Positions 45,326 through 56,644 of a DNA stretch of 64,000 bases are shown here, piece after piece (position 1 is the first letter of the stretch; each line of letters opens with the position of its first letter). Source of the DNA: Patella vulgata. Its lineage: Eukaryota; Mollusca; Gastropoda; Patellidae. The notes under the pieces were generated by a model. It saw only the letters and a list, made by a program, of their open reading frames with translations, had not been told where the DNA came from and ran no database searches. The position numbers were made by a program, and so were the translations under genes. Location: the NCBI RefSeq assembly GCF_932274485.2, contig NC_065886.2, positions 37,683,501 through 37,747,500 of the forward strand, read 5' to 3'.

Positions 45326-45786
45326 TTGCGGTTGTTGGAGGATTGGAGAAGAAACATTTTCTTGGAGTATAAAAATAGTGATATAAAATGTTTACTTTTT
45401 TATACAAGCGTACAGATATCAAATGCACAGAGAGGGTGGGTGGGGGCGTTTCCCCGTATTGTGAATATATGTAGTGGTACGACATCTTTGCTTATAAGAA
45501 TAAGAACTTTTATAATGATAATGGACTACCATTGATAAATTGGATATATGTTAGCTACCTGTATACGAACTCCCGAAGCAAAACTGAGGTAGTACCAGGC
45601 CTTCTAGAATGTGATGACAATGACAGTACGGTATTTACATCTACAATACTACTGGAATACTACTAATATGCATTGAAATAACTTATTAAATAATTGTGTA
45701 TAGATTAACCCCTTTTTTATGTGAGTGATATGAATAAGCACCAGCTGATTTTTATTAAAGAGCACACAGAAACTTCAAGGAAAGAT

Positions 45787-45809
45787 ATTATTATTATTAT
45801 TATTATTAA
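45787..45809. repeat. (ATT)n microsatellite
   Basis: About seven ATT units. Confidence 0.9.
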
Positions 45810-46371
45810 ATCCAGTTACCAATAACCAATAATGGTATCCTAAGCCGATGCAGGGTTCAAAACGTGAATGGTTTTTTTTATTAGTTATTATTATTCAATG
45901 TCTAATGTAACCAGTCCCCCTATAATGGTTTCCTGAACTGATGTAGGCTGCCGTTCAAAATGATGAATGTTAACCATTTGTTTTTTTCTTGTTGCCAAAA
46001 CCGACGAACAAAGTAAACTATATATTATATAAAAGAACTAATACCAGCGTGTTTTACAGAGATCATATCGCTGGTATCTCACGACCCAACATGGCCGTCT
46101 AAGATGTGGTGAAGATCAACACAATGAATATTATGAACTATACTAATATATGAACAAGTGAATATTTAATCACAATTTATTGCATAATTTATGAAGATTG
46201 GTGTCACATTAAATGTCAATTACTGCACCTGTAAATGGGGTTAAATATGGCTTTCTTGTTTATTGTAGCATATAGTTATATTATATCTTTATGAATGACA
46301 CTACCCTTACAAAGCATAAATTAGATCTAGCATCATACTGTACCCTAAATTGTTAGTTAATAATACAGACA

Positions 46372-46985
46372 TAACATAGAGCAACTTCATAACAGTTTAA
46401 GTATTGTCCATTATCGTACCCCCCCCCCCCCCATCCCCACAGACAGCTCGCATTCAGTTGAACTGACATTAGTAGATTTAACCAATAACAAATCTTTAGG
46501 CTCGCTATATCACATAGAACAACTTCATACCAGTATTGGCACTGTCCATTATCATACTCCCCTATCCTCACAGACAGCTCGCGTTCAGTTGAACGGACAT
46601 TAGTGGCTTTAACCAATAACAAATCTTTAGGCTCGCTATATAACATAGAGCAACTTCATAACAGTATTAAGTATTTCCATTATCATACCCCCCCTAACCC
46701 TAACCCTATCCTCAGTTGAACTGACATTAACCAATAACCAATAACAAATCTTTGGGCTCGCTATATCACATAGAGTAACTTCATACCAGTATAAGCACTG
46801 TCCATTATCATACCCTTCTTCATTAGGGCGGCTGGTACCGAAAGTTAGGACGTTAAACCCCATTCCATTCATGCATGCATGCCTTAAGCCTATCCCCACA
46901 GACTGTTCGCTTTCAGTTGAACTGACATTAGTGGATTTAAATTTAACCAATGACTATCCTTTCAGTCCGCTATAGAACAGAACAG
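46372..46985. repeat. Satellite of about 142 bp, four units
   Basis: Each unit holds CATAGAGCAACTTCATAACA, GTCCATTATCATACCCC, TTCAGTTGAACTGACATTAG and AACCAATAACAAATCTTTAG + GCTCGCTATAT. A C-run marks the first unit, CCCTAACCCTAACCCTA the third, and a SINE-1 tail the fourth. Confidence 0.9.
46822..46885 (+). mobile_element. SINE-1 3' end inserted in a 142-bp satellite unit
   Basis: CTTCATTAGGGCGGCTGGTA, then AGTTAGGACGTTAAACCCCA and ATTCCATTCATGCATGCATG. It interrupts the last satellite unit. Confidence 0.75.
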
Positions 46986-47061
46986 ACAAGATAAGCTTTA
47001 GCTGATGGGCCACCTTCATCTTTTGGTCGTGGGCACCATTCCTGGCGTGAGCGATCGTGGG

Positions 47062-47202
47062 TTAGAGAGAGGTTAACGTCCACATGACACATACATGTAC
47101 TATCAATAATTTGTTGCGTGTAGGGATCTTTAGCAGAGTGAGGAAACCTGGGGACCCAGAGAAAATCTACGACGTTGGTCAGACCTTACTCCTACAGATT
47201 AG
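47062..47202 (-). mobile_element. SINE-2, 3' half
   Basis: GAGAGAGGTTAACGTCCACA, GTGTAGGGATCTTTAGCAGA and GGGGACCCAGAGAAAATCTA. The head is lost. Confidence 0.7.
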
Positions 47203-47418
47203 TATAAATCTAAAGATTTAGAGATATATATCTTCGATAATTAGATTCTAAAAAGCATATACCTCGAGAAATACTTGACGAGGCCCAACTTCTTTCATTA
47301 TAAAATCCTATAGTGTCTGACATTATGAATGCTTACTCTTTCACTGACGGTTGATGCTATTTCACTATTATTTAGATAGTCAACGACTCTGCCTTTCCCT
47401 TTCTGGACTGTTCGTCTT

Positions 47419-47462
47419 TGACCCCCCCCCCCCCCCACACACACACACACACCACCACCACC
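47419..47462. repeat. Poly-C, (CA)n and (CCA)n microsatellites
   Basis: C-run, then about nine CA, then about four CCA. Confidence 0.9.
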
Positions 47463-47506
47463 GGATTTACTACGTGCGCATATTCAGTGTAGTGTTATTT
47501 AATAGC

Positions 47507-47920
47507 CGATCGCTTATTGTATCATCTAGTTCTTTATGTTATTTATCATGCCCATTAAACATAGTATACCTTGAGATATAATGAACAGATCACCTAATAA
47601 ACTGTTTATAAATAAAACCTAGTTTTATTTTAAGCAGGTTTTTATGGGTTATCCTCAAGAGGCTGGTCATCCATGACATCATTACTTTTTCTCTCATCAA
47701 AACTTTCTCATCTTATTATCATGTAGCTTCATATGATCATCTATATTGTCATGTATGATATGCCTCTTGGAAAAATAAATAAATAAATAAATAAATAAAT
47801 TGGAGGAATGCCGCTTATTATGTCATTTAGTTCTTTAATTTTAATTTTCCAGCCCAGTAAAATAGTATATCTCCAGATGACAATATGCAATGTTAGTAGA
47901 ATAGATAATCTAATTATATT
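47507..47920. repeat. Diverged duplication around an (AAAT)n run
   Basis: CGCTTATTGTATCATCTAGT (47510) and CGCTTATTATGTCATTTAGT (47811), then similar ATAGTATAYCTYSAGATRA phrases. (AAAT)7 lies at 47773-47800. Confidence 0.5.
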
Positions 47921-49136
47921 TGGAGGAAAATAATTGAATATTAACATTGTATGCTAAATCAGGATTGAAAGTTTCGACTAGCTTTGTGTATTAAATCCTC
48001 ATTCTAAGATACAATATTTGTTTCTTGTTTAAGTGAGAAGATAGTTGTGTTTTGTACAAGTTGTATGCTTTGCACAAAAAGACACACGTGCGTACATATT
48101 TGCGTGGTAATATGTGAGTGCTCCCACAAAACCAGGCTCTTGGTCATTTTTATAAAAAAAAAAAAAAAGAGCTGGCAGCTTATTTGAATAGTCCGCAGAC
48201 TAAGCTTTCCAAAAATGCAATTGTTTTTAATTTGTCGTATCATCTGGAGTTGAGTTCGGCTCGTTCACAGCAACAAGAAGGCATACAGTTTATGCTTTTG
48301 TGCCCGTAGTCTAAAATGAAGTTGGGCGATAAGCGCCTGGTTTCGTGGGATCGGGCCACATATGGAACACAAATTAATGTTATTGTAATTAAGCAGGGGA
48401 GGGAACTCTATAATTTAGAATTCGTGTGTAAATCGAAATGCGAGAAAAGAAAACACACCTAAAGACAAAGTTGCTTATGTGATGTGAAATTTACTATCAG
48501 TATTTTGATTGTACATATGGAATTTAGGCACATATTATAATTAGTTTGAGTGAATCTATCCTTATTGTGTACACATAATTTTAATTCCTTAGTTCGGAAA
48601 AACGAGGTTGGCATGTATATAATTATGCTCTACATCAGCAAAACGGCTCGGGTCAGGGGAGATAAACGGGTCGGGGCGGAAATTATCAAAACACCCACAA
48701 AACGGATCATGGTGGACGAAAGACATACAAAATGATTCCCTTGCAGTAAAAATATACAAAGTAAATTTTGGAGAACACAGTAGTTAAAGTCTTGGACGAT
48801 TCTGGTTAATATTTAAGAGAAATTCAATCGACCTCCAACGGTAGCCCAAATGTAGAATGTAATAAACAAATGGGGTGATATGGACGGGGCGCGGATAATT
48901 TGAAATCCGGTGCAAAAGTCGATATTTTCATTATAACAACGTTATCAGATGTTCAAAGCAAAGATTAAACATAACCCACTCCTGGTGGTAGAAAGGGGCA
49001 GTATATTCTGTTTCTCATTGAGTTGTGATTTTGGCAATATTTGAAAACTGTCGCAATGGAAACCGTAGTGAATTTGAAATGATGAAATGAAACACTGTGA
49101 TATGTTATAACGTCACCAGCCAGCGTAAAATAATCT
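47921..49136. other. No gene recognised
   Basis: AT-rich, with an A-run at 48158. Short frames only. Confidence 0.45.
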
Positions 49137-50475
49137 TATGTTTAAACATCCTACCTTTATGTGTGGTTATGTATTAAACAGCATAGGGTTATAGTTATGT
49201 TTAAACAGCGTAAGGTTATAGTTAGATATAAACATTGTGGAATTATGTTAAGGTACCGATGCCGTAAAACTATATAATTCGATAGAGTTGCCACATTATG
49301 TTTAGATTAAACATGGCTACGTTATGGTTTACCTTACGGTTAGATGTAAACATTGCTATCTTATATTTTATCTTATGGTTAAATGTAAACATCGATACCT
49401 TATTATTATAGATGTAAATATCGCTACGTTATGGTTTACCTTACGGTTAAATGTAAACATCGCTATCTTATATTTTACATTATGGTTAAATGTAAACATC
49501 GCTATGTTATGGTTAAATGTAAACATCGTTATGTCATGGTTAATTGTAAGCATCGTAACGTTATGGTATGACAGAGACACTGTAATAATATGGTTAAACA
49601 TAAAATTTATCGTTATTTATGAACATGCTGACGTTATGGTAAGGCATAGACTTTATTGCAATATGATTCGGTATAAAGTCGTAACGCTATGGGAAGTTAC
49701 AACCAGCGTAACATTGTGGTTAGATTTAAACATCGTAAAGGTTATAAAAACCGCATAGGTATGGTAAAACATAGACACTGGATATCAATTAAAAGGTTAA
49801 GTAGGGTCATCGTAACTTATTGCAAGACATGTATATACAGTAAATATAGGAAAATCGTAACATTATGGTTAGGTATAAACATCGTAACGTTATTATTTGA
49901 TATGAACATCATAAAGACATACCATGTTGTTATATAAACCTCGAAACATTATGAATAGATATAATCCTCGTAACTTTATGAGATTTCTTGAAACGTTAAG
50001 GGTATGAGTACTCCTCGTAAATGTATGGTTAGGTCTGCTACTCGTTATATGCTAATCGTAACGTTATTGTTATCTTCTCGGAACATTAGCGGTACTCCTC
50101 GTAACATTAATTTCTATATACTTCTCGTATACTCCTCGTAACGTTAATGTTAGATATTTTGCTCGTAAGGTTATGGTTAGGTATGCTCCTCGTAGCGTTA
50201 TGATCAAATATACTCCTAGTAACGTTATGATTAGATATACATGTACTCCTAGTAACGTTATGGTTAGATATACTCCGTGTAACGTGAAGGGTACTCCTCA
50301 TAATGTTAAGCGTACTCTTATGGTTAGATATGCTTCTGGAAACGTTATAGTTAGATATACTCCCCGCAACGTCATGGTTAGATATACTCCTCGTAACTTT
50401 ATGATTCGATATACTCCTCGTAACGTTATGATTAGATATACCCCTCGTATCGTTATGGTTAGACATTATGCATAA
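49137..50475. repeat. Minisatellite, 27 bp, 1.3 kb
   Basis: Left half units AAACATCGCTATGTTATGGT + TAAATGT grade into right half units CGTAACGTTATGGTTAGATA + TACTCCT. Since 27 is divisible by three, frames of 144, 119 and 100 codons stay open on both strands. Their peptides (RSISNHNVT repeats, for example) show only the period. Confidence 0.9.
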
Positions 50476-51384
50476 ATATGTTATTGTTATAAATTATTAA
50501 CACTGTATATACTTGCATCTTTATCTTATGGTTAACATAAGGTTATCGTAAAACAAGGCGTATTTTGTTCAACTTATTTTATGATATGATATATTTTAGT
50601 GATTTACTGTGATTTATTTGTACATGTATATATGTTTATAATAGTTTAATTATATATTATTATATATATGCAGCACGTGAAAACAACACCCGCGAAATAC
50701 AATATAATCACACAGCCGGTAATGGTGTCAATTTTCTTTTGTAACTAGTGTAAATATTCTATTGTAATGAAATTTCTTAAATATGTCTGCTAGTTTATTA
50801 AAATTAAAGCCACCGACCACCAGATTTGGATGCGGATTAATCAAACGCGCCCTATCTTCAGAACTAAATGTGTTTGCGTCACATGTCCCCAGATTTACTG
50901 TATCAAAATTACAAATATTTCTCACGTTGTTTTGTTTTTTATTAGTTGATAAGTGGCAAACTTAATTACAGTTAGGTTAATGAATATTTATGAAGACGGA
51001 TGAATATTAATGAGTGTCATGGAATATGTATTATTATTGCTTGCACTTTTGTATATAAATAAAATTCATGTTTCTTTCCTGGTTTCTCTTTTTATTCAAG
51101 ACATAATGAAGTCTTAGGAATATTGGGGTGGGGTGGGGTGGGGATTTCTTTTTTGCGATCTGGACCAGTTTAAGCAAGTGCGTAATAATATTATCCAATG
51201 AGAATTGTAAAATTGTCCCCCGCCCCCACTTTTATTTTGCCCAAGCTTAGGGTCGTGTTTATGAGTTCAGCAAATGATATAAAAGAATTGGAGTAACTTC
51301 CCTGAACATTCTGACATCCTGCTCGACCAGTTACAATAGTTGTCATTCTATATTTGAGCCCCCAAATCGAATCAAAATAAACAT
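50476..51384. other. No gene recognised
   Basis: Two antisense frames of about 60 codons at 50728-50965 share LKLKPPTTRFG-type sequence on opposite strands. Neither has a known domain. AT-rich flanks. Confidence 0.4.
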
Positions 51385-51445
51385 TTCAGTTCCAAATCCC
51401 TCCCCCCCCCCAAAAAAAAACAAAAAAAAAACAAACAAACACGTT
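51385..51445. repeat. Low-complexity C- and A-runs
   Basis: CCCCCCCCCC followed by A-runs broken by single C. A GGGGT repeat lies nearby at 51125-51145. Confidence 0.85.
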
Positions 51446-51522
51446 GTACATGCAATTTTGCAATTTAATTTAAGCCCGTGTGTGTGTGATTCGCTTTTTT
51501 CTATCGACATTGTTGGTTTTTA

Positions 51523-51585
51523 AATGAAATGAGATGGGGTTTAACGTCCTACTGATATGCTCCGACTGAGATAATAAAGACTGTA
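51523..51585 (-). mobile_element. SINE-1 3' end (63 bp) with 10-bp duplication
   Basis: TTGGTTTTTA flanks it at 51513-51522 and 51586-51595. The insert reads AATGAGATGGGGTTTAACGT, then CCTACTGATATGCTCCGACT. Confidence 0.8.
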
Positions 51586-52150
51586 TTGGTTTTTATATAT
51601 CTTTGACTGGCTGTGAACATCAGAATGATTGGGGTTGAAGATTCTGCAGACGTCAATAAACTAGCTTCTGAGATGGAATCAAATCATACTGGCATTACAG
51701 AATTTCGTATTTGCGTTGATTGTGGTGCCATGCAGTTTATAACAGAGGTCGGAGGTTATAATATTTCACATCAGCAGGCAATAAACACGTCATCTATCGA
51801 CAGTGTAGCGTGATTTAAGCGGGAAATCACTGGTCCGGTGATTGTCTGAAAAATGCCCGGAATAATTTCTAGTCTGACATGCGATGACTGAAAGAAGCTT
51901 TTTAGCTACTATCTGCGTATTTTCGCGCCGTCTGAAAACACTAGTTAATCCTGGTTATCAAAAACGTATGTAAGAACGGAATACAGGTCCGTTTAACACG
52001 GACAAATGCGATCTATAGTAAAAATCACAAATTACAAAGTAAAAGACCAGACTTGTCCAACTATCATTATATTGGTGAATTCAACCACCAAAAAGGTGTG
52101 TCACCATCTAGAACGGTTAAAATACGTCTATGAATCTTCCTTATCATATC

Positions 52151-52186
52151 CAGTAGGACGTTAAACACAAATTCATTTCATTTCAT
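52151..52186 (+). mobile_element. Ultra-short SINE-1 tail insertion (36 bp) with 14-bp duplication
   Basis: CAGTAGGACGTTAAACACAA and an ATTTC tail only, between two copies of TTCCTTATCATATC (52137-52150, 52187-52200). Its 5' break lies within a base or two of that of the 22141 insertion. Confidence 0.9.
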
Positions 52187-52788
52187 TTCCTTATCATATC
52201 TTCGCCAGAAACAATCCCTTCGAATCAACCGACAACGAGGGGTGGTTGAATGGTCGAATGATCGAACACTTCCCTGTTAAAGATCGACAGCACGATTTAC
52301 CCAATACTACCCCACACTACCCAATACTAATTACATACTGTCAATACCACCACAAACTAACTTATTATTGTGAAAAACTAACATAATACTTCAATTATAT
52401 ATACATAAAAATGAAATAATTCGCGGAAGTAGCAATTTTTTTACGATAAACTTGAAAAGTCTATTTATAGTATCAGTACCCGATAGCTCAGGCGTCTGAA
52501 AGTCTAGCCAAATATGACCAAATATCTAACAATTCAATCACATATTACCTTATTATTATCCAAAACTAACATAATTCTGCAATTAAAGATAACCTCGTCC
52601 TCCCGATCAAGCATGAACATAAACAAACTGCAGCATTAACCTTAGACAAATGATAGAAAGTGGACTTCCTAAGTATAATGAATATTACACAATATGGTAA
52701 AGTGTGGAGAGTCAAGTACGAAACCTGAAGTAATTAAAGGGAAACCACTCTAATAGTAATACACAACATTTCAAAATATGATGAAATG

Positions 52789-53173
52789 AAATGAAATGAA
52801 ATGGGGTTTAACGTCCTACTGTCCTGCCCCGAACTGGGCTAATGAAGACGGGCATACGCCATACAGTGTGCTATGAGGGAAATTTTACCTGGGCAGCGGC
52901 ACTACGTATATCGAATTCCAACTGTCAAGGGATCTTTTACCTACATGCCAATGTCTACACGGGACCTCGTATTTTTTTTTGTCTCATTCGAACGATTAGA
53001 CAGCTGTCCTTGTCAGGGCGTCCTTCCTGCATCACGGACAAGGGAGGAACACAATGGAAAATCTGGATGAACTTTCTCGACCATTGCAGGGATCGAACAC
53101 CCGACCTCCAGGCTAGCGAGCCACCTTCCTACCTACTTAGCCACCGTGACCCCCCCCCCCCCCCCAACTCCCA
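52789..53173 (-). mobile_element. SINE-1, full length, 11-bp target-site duplication
   Basis: ATGATGAAATG occurs at 52778-52788 and 53174-53184. Read inverted: GGTGGCTAAGTAGGTAGGAA (A box), GGGTGTTCGATCCCTGCA (B box), the core, then GGACGTTAAACCCC and (ATTTC)4. A C-run marks the 5' end. The best-preserved - strand reference copy. Confidence 0.93.
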
Positions 53174-53384
53174 ATGATGAAATGTGGTTTAATCAACGGT
53201 AAACAAAAGTCTACTTGGGTAATATATCCTATATAAAAAATAAAGTTTCCAGTAGATGTCCATTAGACCGCGCGCACTAAAAAATCGAACCAGTCACCAC
53301 GCTTCAAAATTTTGATAAGATAATCGGGATATATTAGGCTCTTTGGTGCTAGAAAAATTGGAATGTCCAGGATATGTTACAGGT

Positions 53385-53440
53385 CCGATATGACGTGTAA
53401 TTAACATTGAGATCAATGGAGAAATAATTAGTGGCATTAA
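53385..53440. mobile_element. MITE-1 terminal fragment
   Basis: TAATTAACATTGAGATCAAT followed by GGAGAAATAATTAGTGGC matches the end region of the 22867-23285 copy. Short and diverged. Confidence 0.45.
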
Positions 53441-53665
53441 CCTCGAGTCTTCAACCATAGCAAGGATCTTTATGATAAAATTATATTTTGAATGTGTTTT
53501 TAAAAGCAGTTCTTTCACATTTGTAAAATCGCCAGAGAAATGTTCTTTAACATTGGTTTTGCAAGATTGGTGTTTGGAGATTTGCATTTCGAAATTTCTT
53601 GATCGAGATTTGTTTTTCGTTGTATGTTTCATATAAAATGTAAATGTATTTTTTTTTTTTTTATC

Positions 53666-53918
53666 ATTGTATTAAAATAAAATTAAATTAAACAAAGATA
53701 CACATTGGCGTGCACGTAAAAGAGTCTTTGGCAGGCTATTTTTTTCATCATCACTTTCAAGCTTGTGATCGAACCCATTACAGTGTCTAGTCATTATATT
53801 AAAATACAATTAAATTAAACAAAAATACACATTGGCGTGCACGTAAAAGAGTCCTTGACACGACAGGCTATCTATCTCATCGACACTCACAAGCTTGTTA
53901 TTGAACTCATGGCCGTGT
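53666..53918. repeat. Tandem duplication, about 125 bp, carrying a SINE-1 core
   Basis: ATTAAACAAAGATACACATT + GGCGTGCACGTAAAAGAGTC near 53690 and ATTAAACAAAAATACACATT + GGCGTGCACGTAAAAGAGTC near 53815, both followed by AGGCTAT and CAAGCTTGT. The core without head or tail was duplicated with flanking AT-rich sequence. Confidence 0.85.
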
Positions 53919-53950
53919 CTATAAAACTTCACCTTTCATTTATTCACATA

Positions 53951-54032
53951 GTCTTCCTGGTATAATTTGACAATGGTAAAATACAGAAGTGTTGCTGGTA
54001 TAATCTGACAATAGTACAATACAGAAGTATTG
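53951..54032. repeat. Short tandem duplication, about 42 bp
   Basis: CTGGTATAATTTGACAATGG + TAAAATACAGAAGTGTTG occurs again as CTGGTATAATCTGACAATAG + TACAATACAGAAGTATTG. Confidence 0.85.
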
Positions 54033-54594
54033 AGATGAATTGAATGTCAATAGATCAATAAATGTTATTTGGCTAAAAACTTAACTTTTCATTAGAATTT
54101 ATATCAATTTTATTCTCTAATAAAACGATAATAGAAAACTAAAGAATTAGGGTTTAAAATCTCCTTATACAGTGTCGAAGAAATCGTGTAAAACATATAT
54201 TAAGATAGATTTATTTAAATATCATTTGAGTATTAAGACGGTGGGAAGGGGGCAAATTAAGCATTTAAGTCTGGTAAGAACCGGTCAATGTTTCCATATT
54301 CCGTCTCTATAAAAAGGAAAAATACTAAATTTAATATTTAAATTCTTAGCACAAGTATTTAAGTGTGTAGAGACTTTCAAAAAAGGATTAGTTTATAAAT
54401 TCTGTTGCCCATGTACACGTACTCTGATGCGTGCGCGTAGTTCAGTACCGCATTCCCTTATGTAATCTTTTTTACATTGGTTGCACAAATAACATAAATT
54501 AAATTTTAGTGCTACAGTTCATTTTATCATTGATTCTGAAGGTATAATTGGTATTAGAAAAAGCGAATTTAGTATTAATAATCATATGGTGGCA

Positions 54595-54859
54595 CGGGGT
54601 GTTGGATGGTCGAATGGTTAGAGCGTGCGCGCTGTATCATAAGGTCTGTCATTGAGTCAACTAGCGTGGTTTCGTTTCTCGGTTCTACGTGACAAGAAGT
54701 AGGGTCTCCTGTCCAATCTCGTGGGTTTTCTCCGGGTCCTTTGGTTTCCTCTCATTGCTAAAGACCCCTACGCGCATAGAAATAAAATTGAAATATGTGT
54801 TAGTCCCGAAATGACATAGTTTGTGTCAAGTGGACGTTAAACCCCATTTCTCTCTCTCG
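54595..54859 (+). mobile_element. SINE-2, full length, 10-bp target-site duplication
   Basis: TATGGTGGCA at 54585-54594 and 54860-54869. The head GGATGGTCGAATGGTTAGAG looks like a Leu/Ser tRNA. The core GGGTTTTCTCCGGGTCC, GTGGACGTTAAACCCCATTT and a short CT tail follow. Confidence 0.9.
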
Positions 54860-55089
54860 TATGGTGGCAACATTTACAAAGTGGGCTATGGCGCTTAGAA
54901 GTAGAAAAAGGTCCATTACTAGAGTAGAAGCTTGAGATTGTGAGTAATTCTTTAAGGGTAGGGGGGGGGGAACGTTTACTATTATTCAATTCTATGCCAT
55001 GAAATTGATTATTAAGATTATCATTAGAAAGAACAACATTATAAATATGTAAAATTATTTTGTCGAGGAGTATGTCGAAATAAAGTAGA

Positions 55090-55800
55090 GATATTCTTCT
55101 CTTTTGACATTCCTAATGCTTCAGTAGTTAGGCCCCTACCTTTTTCAATAATAACCCCAAGTGGATAAAAAAAATTTCAACAAATTGGATCTCAATTCAT
55201 CATGTCGCCGAATTCTGAGATCTTCGTCTAAAATTATAATGCATAGTATTCTGGCAAGAGAAAGGGGTATATCATTTTTAACATGACGAGGGTGACATGA
55301 CTAAATTTCATACGATTCGATTGTTAAGTCTCTTAACGAGTACATCTAAAAAAAAATTTACTTATAACTAGTTTCAATAGTGAATTTATTATTAATATCT
55401 AGGTCAATTAAAAGTTAAAATATAAAGAATATATCGTCTAAATATCTTTTAAATTTCTCTTCGATGTAGTTTCTATAGTTAGTACCAAACGTGTTTTCAG
55501 TTATTTTATATAAATCTTTCTTCTAAAAAGCGCATAACGAGGTTACTAAAAAAAAGGTCTGGTGAACACATGGAACCCATAGCATAGCCTTTAATTTGTA
55601 TAGAATTACGTTTTCCAAATTCGAAAGTATTATTCCTGAGAATAATATCGATAGCTTTTAAAATAATTTTTTTTGAAAAACGGGGATTTCGAAGCGGGGT
55701 AAATCTATCTATCCAATAACTGACTGCCTCCAGGTACAAATTGTGTGCGATATCGCTATAGAGACTACAGATATCCAATGTTACACATATTTCCTCATCG
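55090..55800 (-). mobile_element. Penelope-like retroelement fragment, reverse transcriptase part, broken
   Basis: On the - strand LDICSLYSDI, IQIKGYAMGSMCSPDLFF and RFLEERFI match the palm of Penelope-like reverse transcriptases. The YLDD active-site box follows near 55455, and a stretch resembling the linker after the RT lies near 55210. The fragment is old, 5'-truncated and carries several breaks. It lies head to head with the + strand piece that starts at 55856. Confidence 0.7.
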
Positions 55801-55855
55801 TTTATTTTTGAGGGAGTTTATTAAAGTAGTTAAACAAAAGCGACACTAACATTGT

Positions 55856-56632
55856 TTTCATCGTCAGATATTATTACCCGTATTGCTTAACAAACGTTTA
55901 GATGAACTACGCACCTATTTGCGCAAACGTGGTTACAAAAGTAATGTTATAACTTATGCTATCAAGAAAGCTACTAGAATCCCACGTTCGGATACTCTAA
56001 AACAACCCCAGTAGAACAAAGATAACAGAATCCCATTTGTTATACTCTTCAATCCAAGGATTCATTGGAGAAAGTTTACAAAGATACATGTACATGCCTA
56101 TTCGTCACAAATCTCATCATTGTAAGTCTGCTATGCCTATTCCCAACCCTCCTGTCATAGCGTATTAAAGACCTCGCAACTTGGGCGATAAATTGGACAG
56201 GTCTAAACTAAAGCCCTAGAGACACCAGGATTTTACACATGCAGTAAGAAATGTATTACATGTACTCGGCACTCCGAAGAAACTAACACTATTATGAGTA
56301 ACTGCACCAAGAAACAATTCATGTAATATTATTTATCTGATTACCTGTACCAAATGCAACCAACAATACGTCGGAGAAACTGAACAAAAGAGCGGATATA
56401 TGGACATAACTCAGATATCAACAACCATACTGCCCGATCGCCAGACATTCCAACTCCTCTCATAGTATATACCGTCTCCGAGTCACCGCCTTTCACCAGC
56501 TCCATAATGCCACCACACATTCACTTTTAAATAAAGAAACATTTTGGATTAAAACTCTTGAACCTATTGGTATTAAAAATAATTTTCAAACCATCTTTCC
56601 CATTAGTATTCTGTAGATTTTTTAAAACATTT
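55856..56632 (+). mobile_element. Penelope-like retroelement fragment, linker and GIY-YIG endonuclease part, broken
   Basis: The + strand shows ELRTYLRKRGYKSNVITYAI, then IPFV.LFNP, a Cys cluster (KKCITCTRHSEETNTI), and IIYLITCTKCNQQYVGET. The last is the GIY-YIG nuclease motif region found C-terminal to the RT in Penelope-like elements. Near 56535 is FWIKTLEPIGI-like sequence, the usual end. Several breaks make it a fossil. Its start partly repeats the linker also present in the - strand piece, so the two are probably separate truncated copies. Confidence 0.75.
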
Positions 56633-56644
56633 TTTGGTTCTTGA

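Noticed and set aside
46685-46706. CCCTAACCCTAACCCTA as an interstitial telomere
   Set aside because: Under three units, inside a satellite at a C-rich variable spot; too little for telomere origin.
49324-49758. 144-codon frame and its antisense partners
   Set aside because: Translation of a 27-bp minisatellite; the periodic peptide carries no other signal.
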